This document shows, in pieces, positions 7,453 to 15,673 of a DNA stretch of 64,000 bases. Source of the DNA: Kitasatospora sp. MAA4. Its GTDB lineage: Bacteria; Actinomycetota; Actinomycetes; Streptomycetales; Streptomycetaceae. Location: assembly GCF_029893355.1 (NCBI RefSeq), contig NZ_JARZAI010000016.1, positions 62,001 through 126,000 of the forward strand, given 5' to 3'. Position numbers and translations under genes: made by a program. The notes below the pieces were generated by a model. It searched no databases. It had not been told where the DNA came from and was given only the letters and a program-made list of their open reading frames with translations. Every line of letters starts with the position of its first letter. Position 1 is the stretch's first letter.

Positions 7453-8379
7453 TCAGCCGGCGCTTCGGATGGCCGCGACGGTCTCGCGAAGGGCCTCCTC
7501 GGTGGGCGTGGGTTCGAGGCCGAAGGCTGTCTGGGCCTGGGTGGAGTCCAGGACGAACGGACGGTCGAACTGGTAGCGGACCTCGGGGATCTCCCGGGCT
7601 TCCGCGCTGAACAGGCCGGCCAGGCGGAGCAGGGCGGACGGCATCCGGCGCGTGCGGGCGGCGGGGGCGGCGGCCAGCGTGGCGGCGAGGCCGGCCAGTT
7701 CGCGGACGGACCGGGGCGGCGGGGTCGGGGCGTGCCAGGGGCGGCCCCAGGCTGACTCGTCGTCGGCGACGGCGACGAGGGTGCGGGCCATGTCTCCGGT
7801 GTAGGTCCAGCTGTGCGGGGCGTCCACGTCGGCGGGGGCGAGGGCGTGGCGGCCGCGCAGGACGGCGGGCAGGACCATGACGGTGAAGGACGACACGACC
7901 CCGGCGCCGAGGTAGTCGGAGCCGCGGACTTCGGCCGTGCGGATCCGACCGGCCTGGTGGGCGGCGAGTTGGGCGGCCCAGAGGTCGGCGCGGACCCGGC
8001 CCTTCACGGAGTTGGGGCGCGCGGGCAGGTCTTCGGTCATCGGCCCGTCCACCTGGCCGTACAGATAGAGGTTCCCCACGGTGACCAGGACGGCGCCGGT
8101 CGCCTCGGCGGCGCGCAGGATGCCGGCGTTCAGCGGCGGGAACTCGGTCGGCCAGCGGTGGTAGGCGGGTTGGGCGCAGTGGTGGATGGCGGTGGCCCGC
8201 GCGGCCAGGCGGCTCAGGGTGTCCGGGTCGGTGGCGTCGGCTTTCACGCGTTCGATGCCGGGGTGCACCGGTCCGGAGCCGCCGCGGGTGATCAGGCGGA
8301 CCTCGTCTCCCCGGTCGGCCAGCAACCGGGCGGTGGCCGAGCCGATGGGGCCGGCTCCCACGATGACGTGCAAGGACAT
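7453..8379 (-). CDS. NAD(P)-dependent epimerase/dehydratase (extended/atypical SDR)
   Basis: A 308-residue Rossmann protein. The glycine-rich motif GAGPIGSATARLL is at the N-terminus, with DATDPDTLSRL and IHHCAQPAY forming the next strands. VGNLYLYGQVDGPM supplies the Tyr typical of an SDR active site; the catalytic lysine is not obvious, so it may be an atypical SDR. The start is ATG 8379 (MSLHVIVGAGP). It is divergent from the TetR gene at 8502, with AGAAC-type palindromes in both flanks of the shared promoter region, so it is probably the main target of that repressor. Confidence 0.85.
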   Translation of the reverse strand: MSLHVIVGAGPIGSATARLLADRGDEVRLITRGGSGPVHPGIERVKADATDPDTLSRLAARATAIHHCAQPAYHRWPTEFPPLNAGILRAAEATGAVLVTVGNLYLYGQVDGPMTEDLPARPNSVKGRVRADLWAAQLAAHQAGRIRTAEVRGSDYLGAGVVSSFTVMVLPAVLRGRHALAPADVDAPHSWTYTGDMARTLVAVADDESAWGRPWHAPTPPPRSVRELAGLAATLAAAPAARTRRMPSALLRLAGLFSAEAREIPEVRYQFDRPFVLDSTQAQTAFGLEPTPTEEALRETVAAIRSAG

Positions 8380-8394
8380 GGTCGACTCCAATGA

Positions 8395-8409
8395 GAGAAC
8401 GGTGTTCTC
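8395..8409. promoter_or_regulatory. TetR operator copy 1 (GAGAAC-N3-GTTCTC)
   Basis: A perfect inverted repeat GAGAACGGTGTTCTC, 16 bases upstream of the minus-strand SDR gene. A second palindrome with the same core lies 53 bp away, just before the divergent TetR gene. Confidence 0.7.
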
Positions 8410-8448
8410 GGATGGCGCCACCGTATGAGTGAGCACTGCTCCGAGTCA

Positions 8449-8461
8449 AGAACAGTGTTCT
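8449..8461. promoter_or_regulatory. TetR operator copy 2 (AGAAC-N3-GTTCT)
   Basis: A perfect inverted repeat AGAACAGTGTTCT, 41 bases before the TetR start. It shares its core with the copy at 8395-8409, indicating that one protein controls both divergent promoters. Confidence 0.7.
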
Positions 8462-8501
8462 CTGAATGGAGTGGCGTTCTCGGCTGTGGAAGACTGGTCG
8501 C

Positions 8502-9191
8502 ATGTCAGCACCGTCACTGCGCGCCCGGGTCCGCTCCGAGATGACCGAGGAGATCCTGGCGGCGGCCCGCCGCCGGCTGGCGGCCGACGGGGCCAACCTG
8601 TCGCTGCGCGGGGTGGCCAGGGACATGGGAATCGTCGCGTCGGCGCTCTACCGGTACTTCCCGAGCAGGGACGACCTGCTGACCGCGCTGATCACGGAGG
8701 CGTACGAGGCACTGGCCGCCGCCGCGGGGGAGGCCGACGCCCGGATGCCGAGGGCGGACGCCCGCGGACGCTGGCTGGCCGTGGCGCACGCCGTACGGGA
8801 GTGGGCGCTGGCCCATCCGTCCGAGTACGGCCTGCTCTACGGAACCCCGGTGCCCGGGTACGCCGCGCCGCAGGGCACCCGCGCACCGGCCACGGCCGTG
8901 GTCCTCCTGCTGGTCGCGATAGCCGGCGACGCGGCGCAGGAGCACCCGGATGCTCTCCCGCCCAGCACCCCGCTGCCCGACGCGCTACGGGCCGACCTGC
9001 GCAAGCTGATCGACCAGCAGCCCGGCGAGATCCCCGAAGAACTGCTCGGGCGCGTCTTCGCGGGCTGGGTCCAGCTGTTCGGGCTGGTCAGCTTCGAGGT
9101 GTTCGGCCGCACGGACGCGGCCATCGAGGCGCGCCAGGAGTACTTCGATCATCAGATGGGCATGATGGCCGATCTGGCCGGGCTCCTCTGA
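8502..9191 (+). CDS. TetR/AcrR-family regulator with WHG-type C-terminal domain
   Basis: A 229-residue regulator. The HTH is EEILAAARRRLAADGANLSLRGVARDMGIVASALYRYFPSRDDLLTALI. The C-terminal region, with WALAHPSEYGLLYGTPVPGY and FAGWVQLFGLVSFEVFGR, is typical of the WHG ligand-binding domain of actinobacterial TetR proteins. The start is ATG 8502 (MSAPSLRARVRSEM). It is divergent from the SDR gene, and two matching palindromes in the gap make autoregulation and repression of that enzyme likely. Confidence 0.92.
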   Translation: MSAPSLRARVRSEMTEEILAAARRRLAADGANLSLRGVARDMGIVASALYRYFPSRDDLLTALITEAYEALAAAAGEADARMPRADARGRWLAVAHAVREWALAHPSEYGLLYGTPVPGYAAPQGTRAPATAVVLLLVAIAGDAAQEHPDALPPSTPLPDALRADLRKLIDQQPGEIPEELLGRVFAGWVQLFGLVSFEVFGRTDAAIEARQEYFDHQMGMMADLAGLL

Positions 9192-9326
9192 TCGGCCCCG
9201 AGGTGGGGGTGGGACGTCGTCGCGGCGACTTCGGCTGTTCTCCGGGTGGACAGGTGGGTCCGTTATCAATAAGCCCGTTCGTGACGGTTGTTCATACAAC
9301 TCAGACAACGGGATGAGGCTACGGAC

Positions 9327-11123
9327 ATGCGACTGCTCTGGAGAGCACTCGGCAGCGTCTTCGCACTGACAGCTGCGCTTCTGGTGGCGGCGCCGACCGC
9401 GATGGGTGCCACCACCAGTGGGAACCTGATCGTGAACGGTGACGCCGAGGCCGGCTACTGCACCTCCGACTGGACGGCGGCCAGCACCATGCCGGGCTGG
9501 TCGGTTCAGTCGGGCAGCCCGGCGGTGGACTGCTACTCGGCGGGGAGCTTCGGCCACCCGGCCAGCCCGGCGCCGGGGAACGCGTTCTTCGGTCCCGGCA
9601 ACCAGGGCGACGGGTCGATGGCCCAGACCGTGGACGTCTCCTCCGCGGCCGGCGCGATCGACGGCGGCGGCATCAGCTACAACCTGTCCGGCTGGCTCGG
9701 CGGTTGGACCACCTACGCCGGGCACGTGGCGGTCTCGCTGCAGTTCCAGGACGGCTCGGGCCACCAGGTCGGGTCGACCGCCACCCTGCCGACGGTCTCC
9801 GCGGCCGACCGGTCGAACACCACGTCCTTCCTGGCCCGCAGCAGCACCGGCGCGGTCCCCGCGGGCACCCGTTCGATCCTGGTGCAGGTGCAGTTCCTGC
9901 AGAGCTCGGGCGAGTCCGGCTACCTGGACAACCTGTCCCTGACGCTGTCGACGCCGGTCACGGCGGCCACGCTGGCGCCTCCGGTCTCCAAGGTGCCGGG
10001 CTACGACCACGTCTTCCAGGTCATGATGGAGAACACCGACTACTCCCAGATCATGAACGACCCGGCGGACACCCCGTTCATCCACAGCCTGATGGCGCAG
10101 GGTGCCGACCTGACGAACTACCACGGGGTCTACCACCCGAGCGACGAGAACTACCTGGCCGTCGCCGGCGGTGACGTCTACACGAACGGCGCGACGTACT
10201 GGCCCAACATCAAGGACCCGGGGACCAACCTGGGCGACCAGCTGGAGGCCAAGGGCAAGAGCTGGAAGGCCTACGAGCAGGGCATGGGCACTCCCTGCAA
10301 CACCACCACGCAGTATGACAAGTACTACGAGCCGGACGACTCGCCGTTCATCAACTACACCGACGTCAGCGGCAACCAGGCCCGCTGCCAGGCGCACCTG
10401 TTCGACACCACCCAGCTGACCACCGACCTGGCGAGCGCGGCCACCACGCCGAACTTCTCCTGGATCGCGGCGGACGACTACAACGACGGTGAGGCCTCCG
10501 GCAACGGCAACACGACCAGCCTGCAGACGCAGGACGCCTGGCTGAAGCAGACCCTGACCCCGGTGCTCTCCTCCCCGGCCTGGACCACGCAGAAGTCGCT
10601 GATCCTGCTCACCTGGGACGAGGACGGCAGCGACCCGGACAACCACGTGGCCTCGATCGTGGTCGGCTCCCAGGGCACCGTCCCGGCGGGCACCACCAGC
10701 GCGAGCCGCTACGACCACTACAGCACCGGCCGCACCATCGAGGCCGCGCTGGGTCTGCCCGGGATGACCGCCAACGACACCTACGCCACCCCGCTCAACG
10801 ACGCGTTCGTGCCCGCCTCCGCCCCGGCCCCGACCAACACGCTGACCACCGGTACGCCGACGGTCGCCAACGGCGCGAACGTCACCTTCCAGTACTCGAC
10901 CCCGGCGGCCACCGTCAGCTCGACCAACTGGATCGGCATCTACCCGGTCGGCGTGACGCCCGGCCAGCAGTCGGCCACCACCTGGCAGTACGCGCCGGGC
11001 GGTACCGGCAGCCTGACCTTCAGCACCAGCAAGCTGAGCGGCGCGGGCTCGTACGCGGTCTGGTACCTGTACAACGACGGCTACACGGCGCTGGCCGGTC
11101 CGCTCACCCTGACGGTGAGCTAG
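9327..11123 (+). CDS. Secreted phosphoesterase (PF04185, acid phosphatase/phospholipase C-like)
   Basis: A 598-residue exported protein. Residues 1-28 or so are a signal peptide (basic MRLLWR, hydrophobic core, cleavage near ATSG). A beta-rich, carbohydrate-binding-like domain follows (NLIVNGDAEAGYC to YLDNLSLTLST). The phosphoesterase domain starts near residue 230 with YDHVFQVMMENTDYSQI, the metal-binding E-N of the family, and includes LILLTWDEDGSDPDNHVAS. The last 100 residues are Ig-like (VSSTNWIGIYPVG, GSYAVWYLYNDGY). It is preceded by an A/T-richer promoter region and stands alone. Role inferred: extracellular phosphate release. Confidence 0.85.
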   Translation: MRLLWRALGSVFALTAALLVAAPTAMGATTSGNLIVNGDAEAGYCTSDWTAASTMPGWSVQSGSPAVDCYSAGSFGHPASPAPGNAFFGPGNQGDGSMAQTVDVSSAAGAIDGGGISYNLSGWLGGWTTYAGHVAVSLQFQDGSGHQVGSTATLPTVSAADRSNTTSFLARSSTGAVPAGTRSILVQVQFLQSSGESGYLDNLSLTLSTPVTAATLAPPVSKVPGYDHVFQVMMENTDYSQIMNDPADTPFIHSLMAQGADLTNYHGVYHPSDENYLAVAGGDVYTNGATYWPNIKDPGTNLGDQLEAKGKSWKAYEQGMGTPCNTTTQYDKYYEPDDSPFINYTDVSGNQARCQAHLFDTTQLTTDLASAATTPNFSWIAADDYNDGEASGNGNTTSLQTQDAWLKQTLTPVLSSPAWTTQKSLILLTWDEDGSDPDNHVASIVVGSQGTVPAGTTSASRYDHYSTGRTIEAALGLPGMTANDTYATPLNDAFVPASAPAPTNTLTTGTPTVANGANVTFQYSTPAATVSSTNWIGIYPVGVTPGQQSATTWQYAPGGTGSLTFSTSKLSGAGSYAVWYLYNDGYTALAGPLTLTVS

Positions 11124-11127
11124 GGCG

Positions 11128-11166
11128 GGGTCCCTGGGCGGCGCCGGTTCGGCCGCTCAGGGACCC
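11128..11166. terminator. Bidirectional terminator between the phosphoesterase and DUF488 genes
   Basis: GGGTCCCTG (11128-11136) pairs with CAGGGACCC (11158-11166), and a further GC-rich inner stem is possible. It overlaps the last codons of the minus-strand DUF488 gene and can end transcription from both sides. Confidence 0.65.
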
Positions 11167-11534
11167 GTCAGCTCCGCCAGCAGTACGGCGGCGTGGCTGT
11201 GCGCGGCGTCCTTGGTCGCCGTCAGCAGGGTCAGCGGCGCCCGGTCGCGCAGGGCGGCGAGGCGGTCCTGCTGCTCGGGGGCGTCGAGTTCGGCGCGGTA
11301 GCGGTCGGTGAACTCGGCTGCGTGCTCCTCGGGGGCCGCGTGGAACCAGCGGCGCAGCTCGTCGGAGGGGGCCAGCTCCTTGGCCCACTCGTCCAGCTGG
11401 GCGCGCTCCTTGCTGACGCCGCGCGGCCAGAGCCGGTCGACCAGCACCCGGTGGCCGTCGTCCGGCGCGGGCGGGTCGTAGATCCGTCGGATCCGGACGG
11501 CAGCTGGGTGCCGAGGCGTGTCGCGCTTGTGCAT
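11157..11534 (-). CDS. DUF488-family protein
   Basis: A 125-residue cytoplasmic protein of unknown function. The family signature is clear: VRIRRIYDPPAPDDGHRVLVDRLWPRG, then LDEWAKELAPSDELRRWFHAAPE and a C-terminal PLTLLTATKDAAHSHAAVL. Structures of the family suggest a nucleic-acid or small-molecule-binding fold, but no role is established. It is convergent with the phosphoesterase and separated by 45 bp from the deaminase gene upstream on the same strand. Confidence 0.85.
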   Translation of the reverse strand: MHKRDTPRHPAAVRIRRIYDPPAPDDGHRVLVDRLWPRGVSKERAQLDEWAKELAPSDELRRWFHAAPEEHAAEFTDRYRAELDAPEQQDRLAALRDRAPLTLLTATKDAAHSHAAVLLAELTGP

Positions 11535-11579
11535 ACGGCCAGTCTCGACCGGCCGGGCCGCCAGTGCGCGACGAAGATC

Positions 11580-12032
11580 TCAGCCGAGCAGGTGCGCGTT
11601 GACCTCCCGGGCCTGCGCAGCGAGTTCCGGCAGCTCCACGACCGTCACTCCGGCCGCCGTCAGCAGCCCGACGCCCTCGCACCCGGTGACGAAGAGGTCC
11701 GGCTCCCGCCAGGCCACCACCACCCGCGGGATCCCGGCGGCGATGACCAGCCGCGCGCAGGGCAGCGGACGGGAGGCCCGCCGGCTGCACGGTTCGAGCG
11801 AGCTGTAGAGGGTGGCCGTCCGCAGTCGGGGGTCGTCGGCGGCCAGCTTGCCGAGTGCGGCCTCCTCGGCGTGGCAGACCGGGTCGGTCTCCCGGCTGTG
11901 GCCCTCGCTGAGCACCTCGCCGTCGGCGCCGACGATCACCGCGCCGACCGAGAACGCGCTGGTCGAGGCGGGGCAGAGCCGGGACAGCTCGATCGCCCGG
12001 GCGAGGAAGGACAGGTTGGCGGCGGTGTTCAT
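11580..12032 (-). CDS. RibD-type zinc deaminase (stand-alone deaminase domain)
   Basis: A 150-residue cytidine-deaminase-fold protein. The zinc site shows HAEEAAL (His ligand, catalytic Glu) and EPCSRRASRPLPC with two cysteines eight residues apart, which is the RibD rather than the dCMP-deaminase spacing. It corresponds to the N-terminal domain of bifunctional RibD. Its ATG overlaps the stop of the reductase gene by four bases (ATGA), so the two are translationally coupled. Together they look like a split RibD, or a nucleotide-like metabolic pair outside the main riboflavin operon. Confidence 0.8.
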   Translation of the reverse strand: MNTAANLSFLARAIELSRLCPASTSAFSVGAVIVGADGEVLSEGHSRETDPVCHAEEAALGKLAADDPRLRTATLYSSLEPCSRRASRPLPCARLVIAAGIPRVVVAWREPDLFVTGCEGVGLLTAAGVTVVELPELAAQAREVNAHLLG

Positions 12033-12736
12033 TCGGCGGATTCCTTCGGGGCGTACCGGAGCAGGACGACATCCCCGACCGTACGGGCTTCCAGCAGCCG
12101 CAGCCGCCGCGCGCTCCCGCCGGGGAAGTCGGCCGGGTTGACGAAGCGCGGCGCCGCGGCCTGCCCGACCAGCAGCGGCGCGACCGCCAGCTGCACCTCG
12201 TCGGCGAGCCCCTCGGCGAGGAACTGGGTGTGCACCGACCCGCCGCCCTCCACCATCAGCCGCCGCACGCCGCGCCGGCCCAGGTCGTCCAGCAGCTCCC
12301 CGAGTCGGACGGTGTCGCCGAGCCCGACCACCTCGGTCTGCGCAACCGCGGCCAGTGCGGCCCGCAGCGCGGGCGCCGCGGCGGCCGTGGTGTAGGCGAG
12401 CTTCGCGCCGCCGGTGTGCCAGAACCGCAGGTCGGCGGGGAGTCCGCCGCTCGCGCTGAGGGTCACCTTCAGCGGGTACTCGCTCCGTCCGCCGAGCGTC
12501 CGGGCGGCCCGCCGGGCGGGGTCGTTGACCAGCAGGCGCGGGTTGTCGCGGCGCAGCGTGGTGGAGCCGACCAGGATCGCGTCGCAGTCGGCCCGCAGCT
12601 CGTCCACCCGGTCGAAGTCGGCGGCGTTGGAGAGCAGCAGCCGCTCGGTCGAGGCGTCGTCCAGGTAGCCGTCGATCGACATCGCGGCGCTCAGCAGCAC
12701 GTACGGGCGCTGGGGGGTGGTCGGGTGCTGGCCCAT
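12029..12736 (-). CDS. RibD C-terminal-type reductase (DHFR-like fold)
   Basis: A 235-residue protein with the dihydrofolate-reductase-like fold of the RibD C-terminal domain. YVLLSAAMSIDGYLDD opens the fold, DAILVGSTTLRRDNPRLL and the glycine-rich LMVEGGGSVHTQFL form the NADPH/substrate site. In riboflavin synthesis this domain reduces the ribosyl side chain of the deaminated pyrimidine. The start ATG 12736 (MGQHPTTPQRPY) is preferred over the longer frame, which runs into the divergent promoter. It is coupled to the deaminase gene by a 4-bp overlap. True substrate uncertain. Confidence 0.82.
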   Translation of the reverse strand: MGQHPTTPQRPYVLLSAAMSIDGYLDDASTERLLLSNAADFDRVDELRADCDAILVGSTTLRRDNPRLLVNDPARRAARTLGGRSEYPLKVTLSASGGLPADLRFWHTGGAKLAYTTAAAAPALRAALAAVAQTEVVGLGDTVRLGELLDDLGRRGVRRLMVEGGGSVHTQFLAEGLADEVQLAVAPLLVGQAAAPRFVNPADFPGGSARRLRLLEARTVGDVVLLRYAPKESAE

Positions 12737-12798
12737 CGGTGCTCCGTTCGGTCGGGACTGCCTACGGTACGACCCGCAGGCAGTCCATTCCTTCTGCC

Positions 12799-12815
12799 GT
12801 CTCGCATGTAGAGAC
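12799..12815. promoter_or_regulatory. Inverted repeat in the divergent reductase/methyltransferase promoter
   Basis: GTCTC (12799-12803) and GAGAC (12811-12815) flank a 7-bp spacer. A related GAGACGAG occurs at 12833-12840. The position between two divergent genes suggests an operator, but the arms are short. Confidence 0.35.
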
Positions 12816-12893
12816 AGATCTTCTTGCAGACTGAGACGAGAGCTAGGCTCGAGATGTCGCCGAAGGACTGTCGAGCCTTTGAGGGGAACCGTC

Positions 12894-13706
12894 ATGACGG
12901 AACATCAGGCTGTCTACACCCATGGCCACCAGGAGGCCGTGCTGCGCTCGCACCGCAGCCGGACGGCGGCCAACTCCGCCGCCTACCTGCTGGCCGAACT
13001 GCGCCCGGGGGACGCCGTACTGGACGTCGGCTGCGGGCCCGGCACGATCACCGCCGACCTGGCCGAACTGGTCGGCCCGACCGGCCGGGTGGTCGCGATC
13101 GACACGTCGGCGCAGGTTCTGGAGCAGGCCGCCGAGTACGTCGCGAGCCGCGGGATCGGCAACGTCGAGTTCGTCGTCGCCGACGTCCACGCGCTGCCCG
13201 GGCCGAGCGGCGAGTTCGACGTGGTGCACGCCCACCAGGTGCTGCAACACGTCGGCGACCCGGTGGCGGCGCTGCGCGAGATGCGCCGGGTGAGCGCGCC
13301 GGGCGGCCTGGTCGCGGCCCGCGACGCCGACTACGCGGCGATGGCCTGGTACCCGCGACTGCCGGAACTGGACGACTGGATGAGCGTGTTCCAGCAGACC
13401 ACCCGGGCCAACGGCGGCGAGCCGGACGCTGGTCGCCGCCTGCTGGCCTGGGCGCGGGCGGCCGGCTTCCCCGAGGTGCGCGCCTCCTCCTCGACCTGGA
13501 CGTACGCGACGCCGGGCGAGCGGCTGTGGTGGGGCGAGCTGTGGGCGGAGCGGGTGACCGGATCGGGGATGGCCGCGACCGCGGTGGCGAACGGGCTGGC
13601 GACCGAGCAGGAGCTGGCCCGGATCGCGGACGGCTGGCGGCGCTGGTCGGTGGAGCCGGACGGCTGGTTCGGCGTGCTGCACGGGGAGATCCTGGCCCGC
13701 GGCTGA
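12894..13706 (+). CDS. SAM-dependent methyltransferase (UbiE/class I)
   Basis: A 270-residue class I methyltransferase. Motif I is VLDVGCGPGTITADLA, followed by VVAIDTSAQVLEQA (motif II acid), FVVADVHALP (post II) and FDVVHAHQVLQHVGDPVAALREM (motif III). The C-terminal 110 residues form a cap (WYPRLPELDDWMSVFQQTT) seen in UbiE-like enzymes; the acceptor is not predictable. ATG 12894 follows GAGGGGAAC. It is divergent from the RibD-like pair. Confidence 0.88.
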   Translation: MTEHQAVYTHGHQEAVLRSHRSRTAANSAAYLLAELRPGDAVLDVGCGPGTITADLAELVGPTGRVVAIDTSAQVLEQAAEYVASRGIGNVEFVVADVHALPGPSGEFDVVHAHQVLQHVGDPVAALREMRRVSAPGGLVAARDADYAAMAWYPRLPELDDWMSVFQQTTRANGGEPDAGRRLLAWARAAGFPEVRASSSTWTYATPGERLWWGELWAERVTGSGMAATAVANGLATEQELARIADGWRRWSVEPDGWFGVLHGEILARG

Positions 13707-13775
13707 GCGGGGTCGGCGGGGTCGGCTAGAGTCGCGGCTTCATCGAACAGGTGCGCGCACGTGCGGGGGGACGTC

Positions 13776-14996
13776 ATGACGGCAGAGGACAGCACCGGGG
13801 ACGGCATCGGGGGCGGCCCCGCCGACGGCACCGGCCCCCCGCCGCCCGCGGACCCCTGGGCGCCGCCCGTCCCCGCCGCCGCGCCCGCTCCGCCGCCGGC
13901 GCCCCCGTTCGTCCCCACCACCTACACGCCCGACCCGTACGGCGGTCCCGCGGCCGCCCCGGACCCCTTCGCCGCCTGGCACGCCGTCCAGCCGCCCGCC
14001 CCGCAGGCGCCGTACAACGGCTTCGCGGTCGTCTCCCTGGTGACCGCGCTGACCTGCTTCCTCTGGCCGCTGGGCATCGGCTTCGGCATCACCGGCCTGG
14101 TCCAGATCCCGCGCCGCCGCGAGCGCGGCACGGGCCTGGCGGTGGCCGGCCTGGTGCTGTCGCTGCTGGGCCTGCTGACCACCGTCGCGGTGGTCGTGTT
14201 GCCCCACCGAGGCGTCCTCCAGGGCCTCGCCGCCAACGGCACGGCCCCCTCGAAGCTGACGCCGGGCCAGTGCTTCGACCGCGGGTCCAAGGGCGTCAGC
14301 GTGCTCTCCTGCGACCGCGCCCACGACGGCGAGGCGATCGGCACCACCCAGCTGACGGGCGACGACTACCCGGACCAGCCGGGGCGCGAGCAGCAGGTCG
14401 CCGAGGCCTGCGGGCAGTTGGCCAATGACTATGCCATGGACAACTGGGCCGTCTCCGACGCCGTCGTGGTGCACTACTACTACCCGCAGCGGGACGCCTG
14501 GGCGGGCGGCGACCGGACGGTCTCCTGCTTCCTGACCGATCCGGACACCCAGCTGACCGGCTCGCTGCGCCGGGACTCCAGCAACACCACCCCGGCGCAG
14601 TACGAGTACCTGCTGTCGATGGACGCGATCGACCAGGCGGCCGGCAAGCGCCCGAGCGGCGGGCCCGCCGAAGCCCCGGCGGACTTCCGCAGCTGGGCGG
14701 CCGCCATGGCCCGCGTGCTGGACACGCAGACCGCCGTCCTGTCCAGGGACGCCTGGGATCCGGGGGTCAAGGAGGCGGTCGCCGCCCAGGTCGCCGAGCT
14801 CCAACTGCGGATCCCGGCGCTCAAGGCGGCAGCCGCGTCGGCCGGTACCGACGACCTGACGGCCCAGCTCGCGCAGGCCGACCGGCACCGGGCCTACGAC
14901 CAGCAGAAGGCGGTCCGCAAGCTGCTGAACCTCTCCACCGACGACTCCTGGCTCTACCCCTCGATGCCCGCGGACGGCGCTACGCAGAGCGTCTGA
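13776..14996 (+). CDS. DUF4190/septum-formation-family membrane protein
   Basis: A 406-residue protein. Residues 1-80 are a proline/alanine-rich disordered segment. Two hydrophobic helices follow in a DUF4190-like unit (GFAVVSLVTALTCFLWPLGI, GLAVAGLVLSLLGLLTTVAV). The extracytoplasmic remainder begins KLTPGQCFDRGSKGVSVLSCDRAHDGEAIGTTQL, the pattern of the actinobacterial septum-formation family with paired cysteines. ATG 13776 sits 5 bases after GGGGGG; an upstream GTG at 13761 is also in frame. Function not established. Confidence 0.78.
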   Translation: MTAEDSTGDGIGGGPADGTGPPPPADPWAPPVPAAAPAPPPAPPFVPTTYTPDPYGGPAAAPDPFAAWHAVQPPAPQAPYNGFAVVSLVTALTCFLWPLGIGFGITGLVQIPRRRERGTGLAVAGLVLSLLGLLTTVAVVVLPHRGVLQGLAANGTAPSKLTPGQCFDRGSKGVSVLSCDRAHDGEAIGTTQLTGDDYPDQPGREQQVAEACGQLANDYAMDNWAVSDAVVVHYYYPQRDAWAGGDRTVSCFLTDPDTQLTGSLRRDSSNTTPAQYEYLLSMDAIDQAAGKRPSGGPAEAPADFRSWAAAMARVLDTQTAVLSRDAWDPGVKEAVAAQVAELQLRIPALKAAAASAGTDDLTAQLAQADRHRAYDQQKAVRKLLNLSTDDSWLYPSMPADGATQSV

Positions 14997-15453
14997 GGTG
15001 AGTCGGAGGCGAGTCGGAGGTGAAGGACCCTGCTAGCACCTTGCGCCGACGCGACAGCCGGTCCACCCTTGCGATAGTCGTACGTGAGGTGTCCACGTCG
15101 GTAGCATCCGAACGGACGTCGCAGTGGCTCCTCGCGCGCGGTGAATTCGGACGGGGGTACGACTCGGCGGGTGCAGGCTGGTGCGGGCGGCGCACCGTCG
15201 ATACCGGCCGTGCACACACCAGTGGGGCAGGGGCGTCGGGCGGTACCCCGAGCGACCTTCGGCCACCTCGGCTTACGCGCTGTTAACCGGGCCACCAGCT
15301 GCCTAACAGCGCGGAAACCTCGTCCGTACGCCCCGTTAGCGGGTCGCCCCTAGCTTCGGCACCGGGGCGGCCGGCGCCGTGCCGAGGCCCGACTCGACCC
15401 CCACCGAGCCGGGCCCGGCACGGCGCGACCGACGTGCCTGCTGAGAGGGGCCC
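14997..15453. other. 457-bp intergenic region with a GlnR-like half site and a leader hairpin
   Basis: No convincing gene is visible here. CTAAC-N6-GAAAC at 15303-15318 resembles one half of a GlnR box, but the neighbouring TTAAC at 15283 is 20, not 22, bases away and lacks a GAAAC partner. Between 15357 and 15391 CGGCAC and GTGCCG can form a hairpin in what may be a leader of the small SPOR-like gene. Confidence 0.3.
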
Positions 15454-15636
15454 GTGTTGCCGCCCATGACCGATCCCGCCGCCCCCTGTTGGCGCGTCAT
15501 GCGCCAGGACGACAACGGCAACCGCTACCTGGTCGCCCGCGACCTCACCCGGGAGGCGGCCGAGACGCTGGCCGCCGAGTTCGAGGCGCGCGGGCACAAG
15601 CAGCTCTACTGGGTGGCGGCCGAGCCCGCGAGCTGA
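15454..15636 (+). CDS. Small SPOR-like protein
   Basis: A 60-residue protein: CWRVMRQDDNGNRYLVARDL, then TREAAETLAAEFEARGHKQLYWV. This beta-alpha-beta pattern is that of the small stand-alone SPOR-like proteins common in streptomycetes. SPOR domains bind denuded peptidoglycan, but this one has no signal peptide or membrane helix, so its role is unclear. The GTG start at 15454 follows GAGAGG; ATG 15466 is the alternative. Confidence 0.7.
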   Translation: MLPPMTDPAAPCWRVMRQDDNGNRYLVARDLTREAAETLAAEFEARGHKQLYWVAAEPAS

Positions 15637-15673
15637 TCCGCCGTCGCCGCCGGCCAGGCTCTATGGTCGAGCC

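Noticed and set aside
9270..9300. PHO box before the secreted phosphoesterase
   Set aside because: GTTCGTG and GTTCATA are present, but the spacing is not 11 nt and the match to GTTCACC is weak. PhoP control is plausible but not supported.
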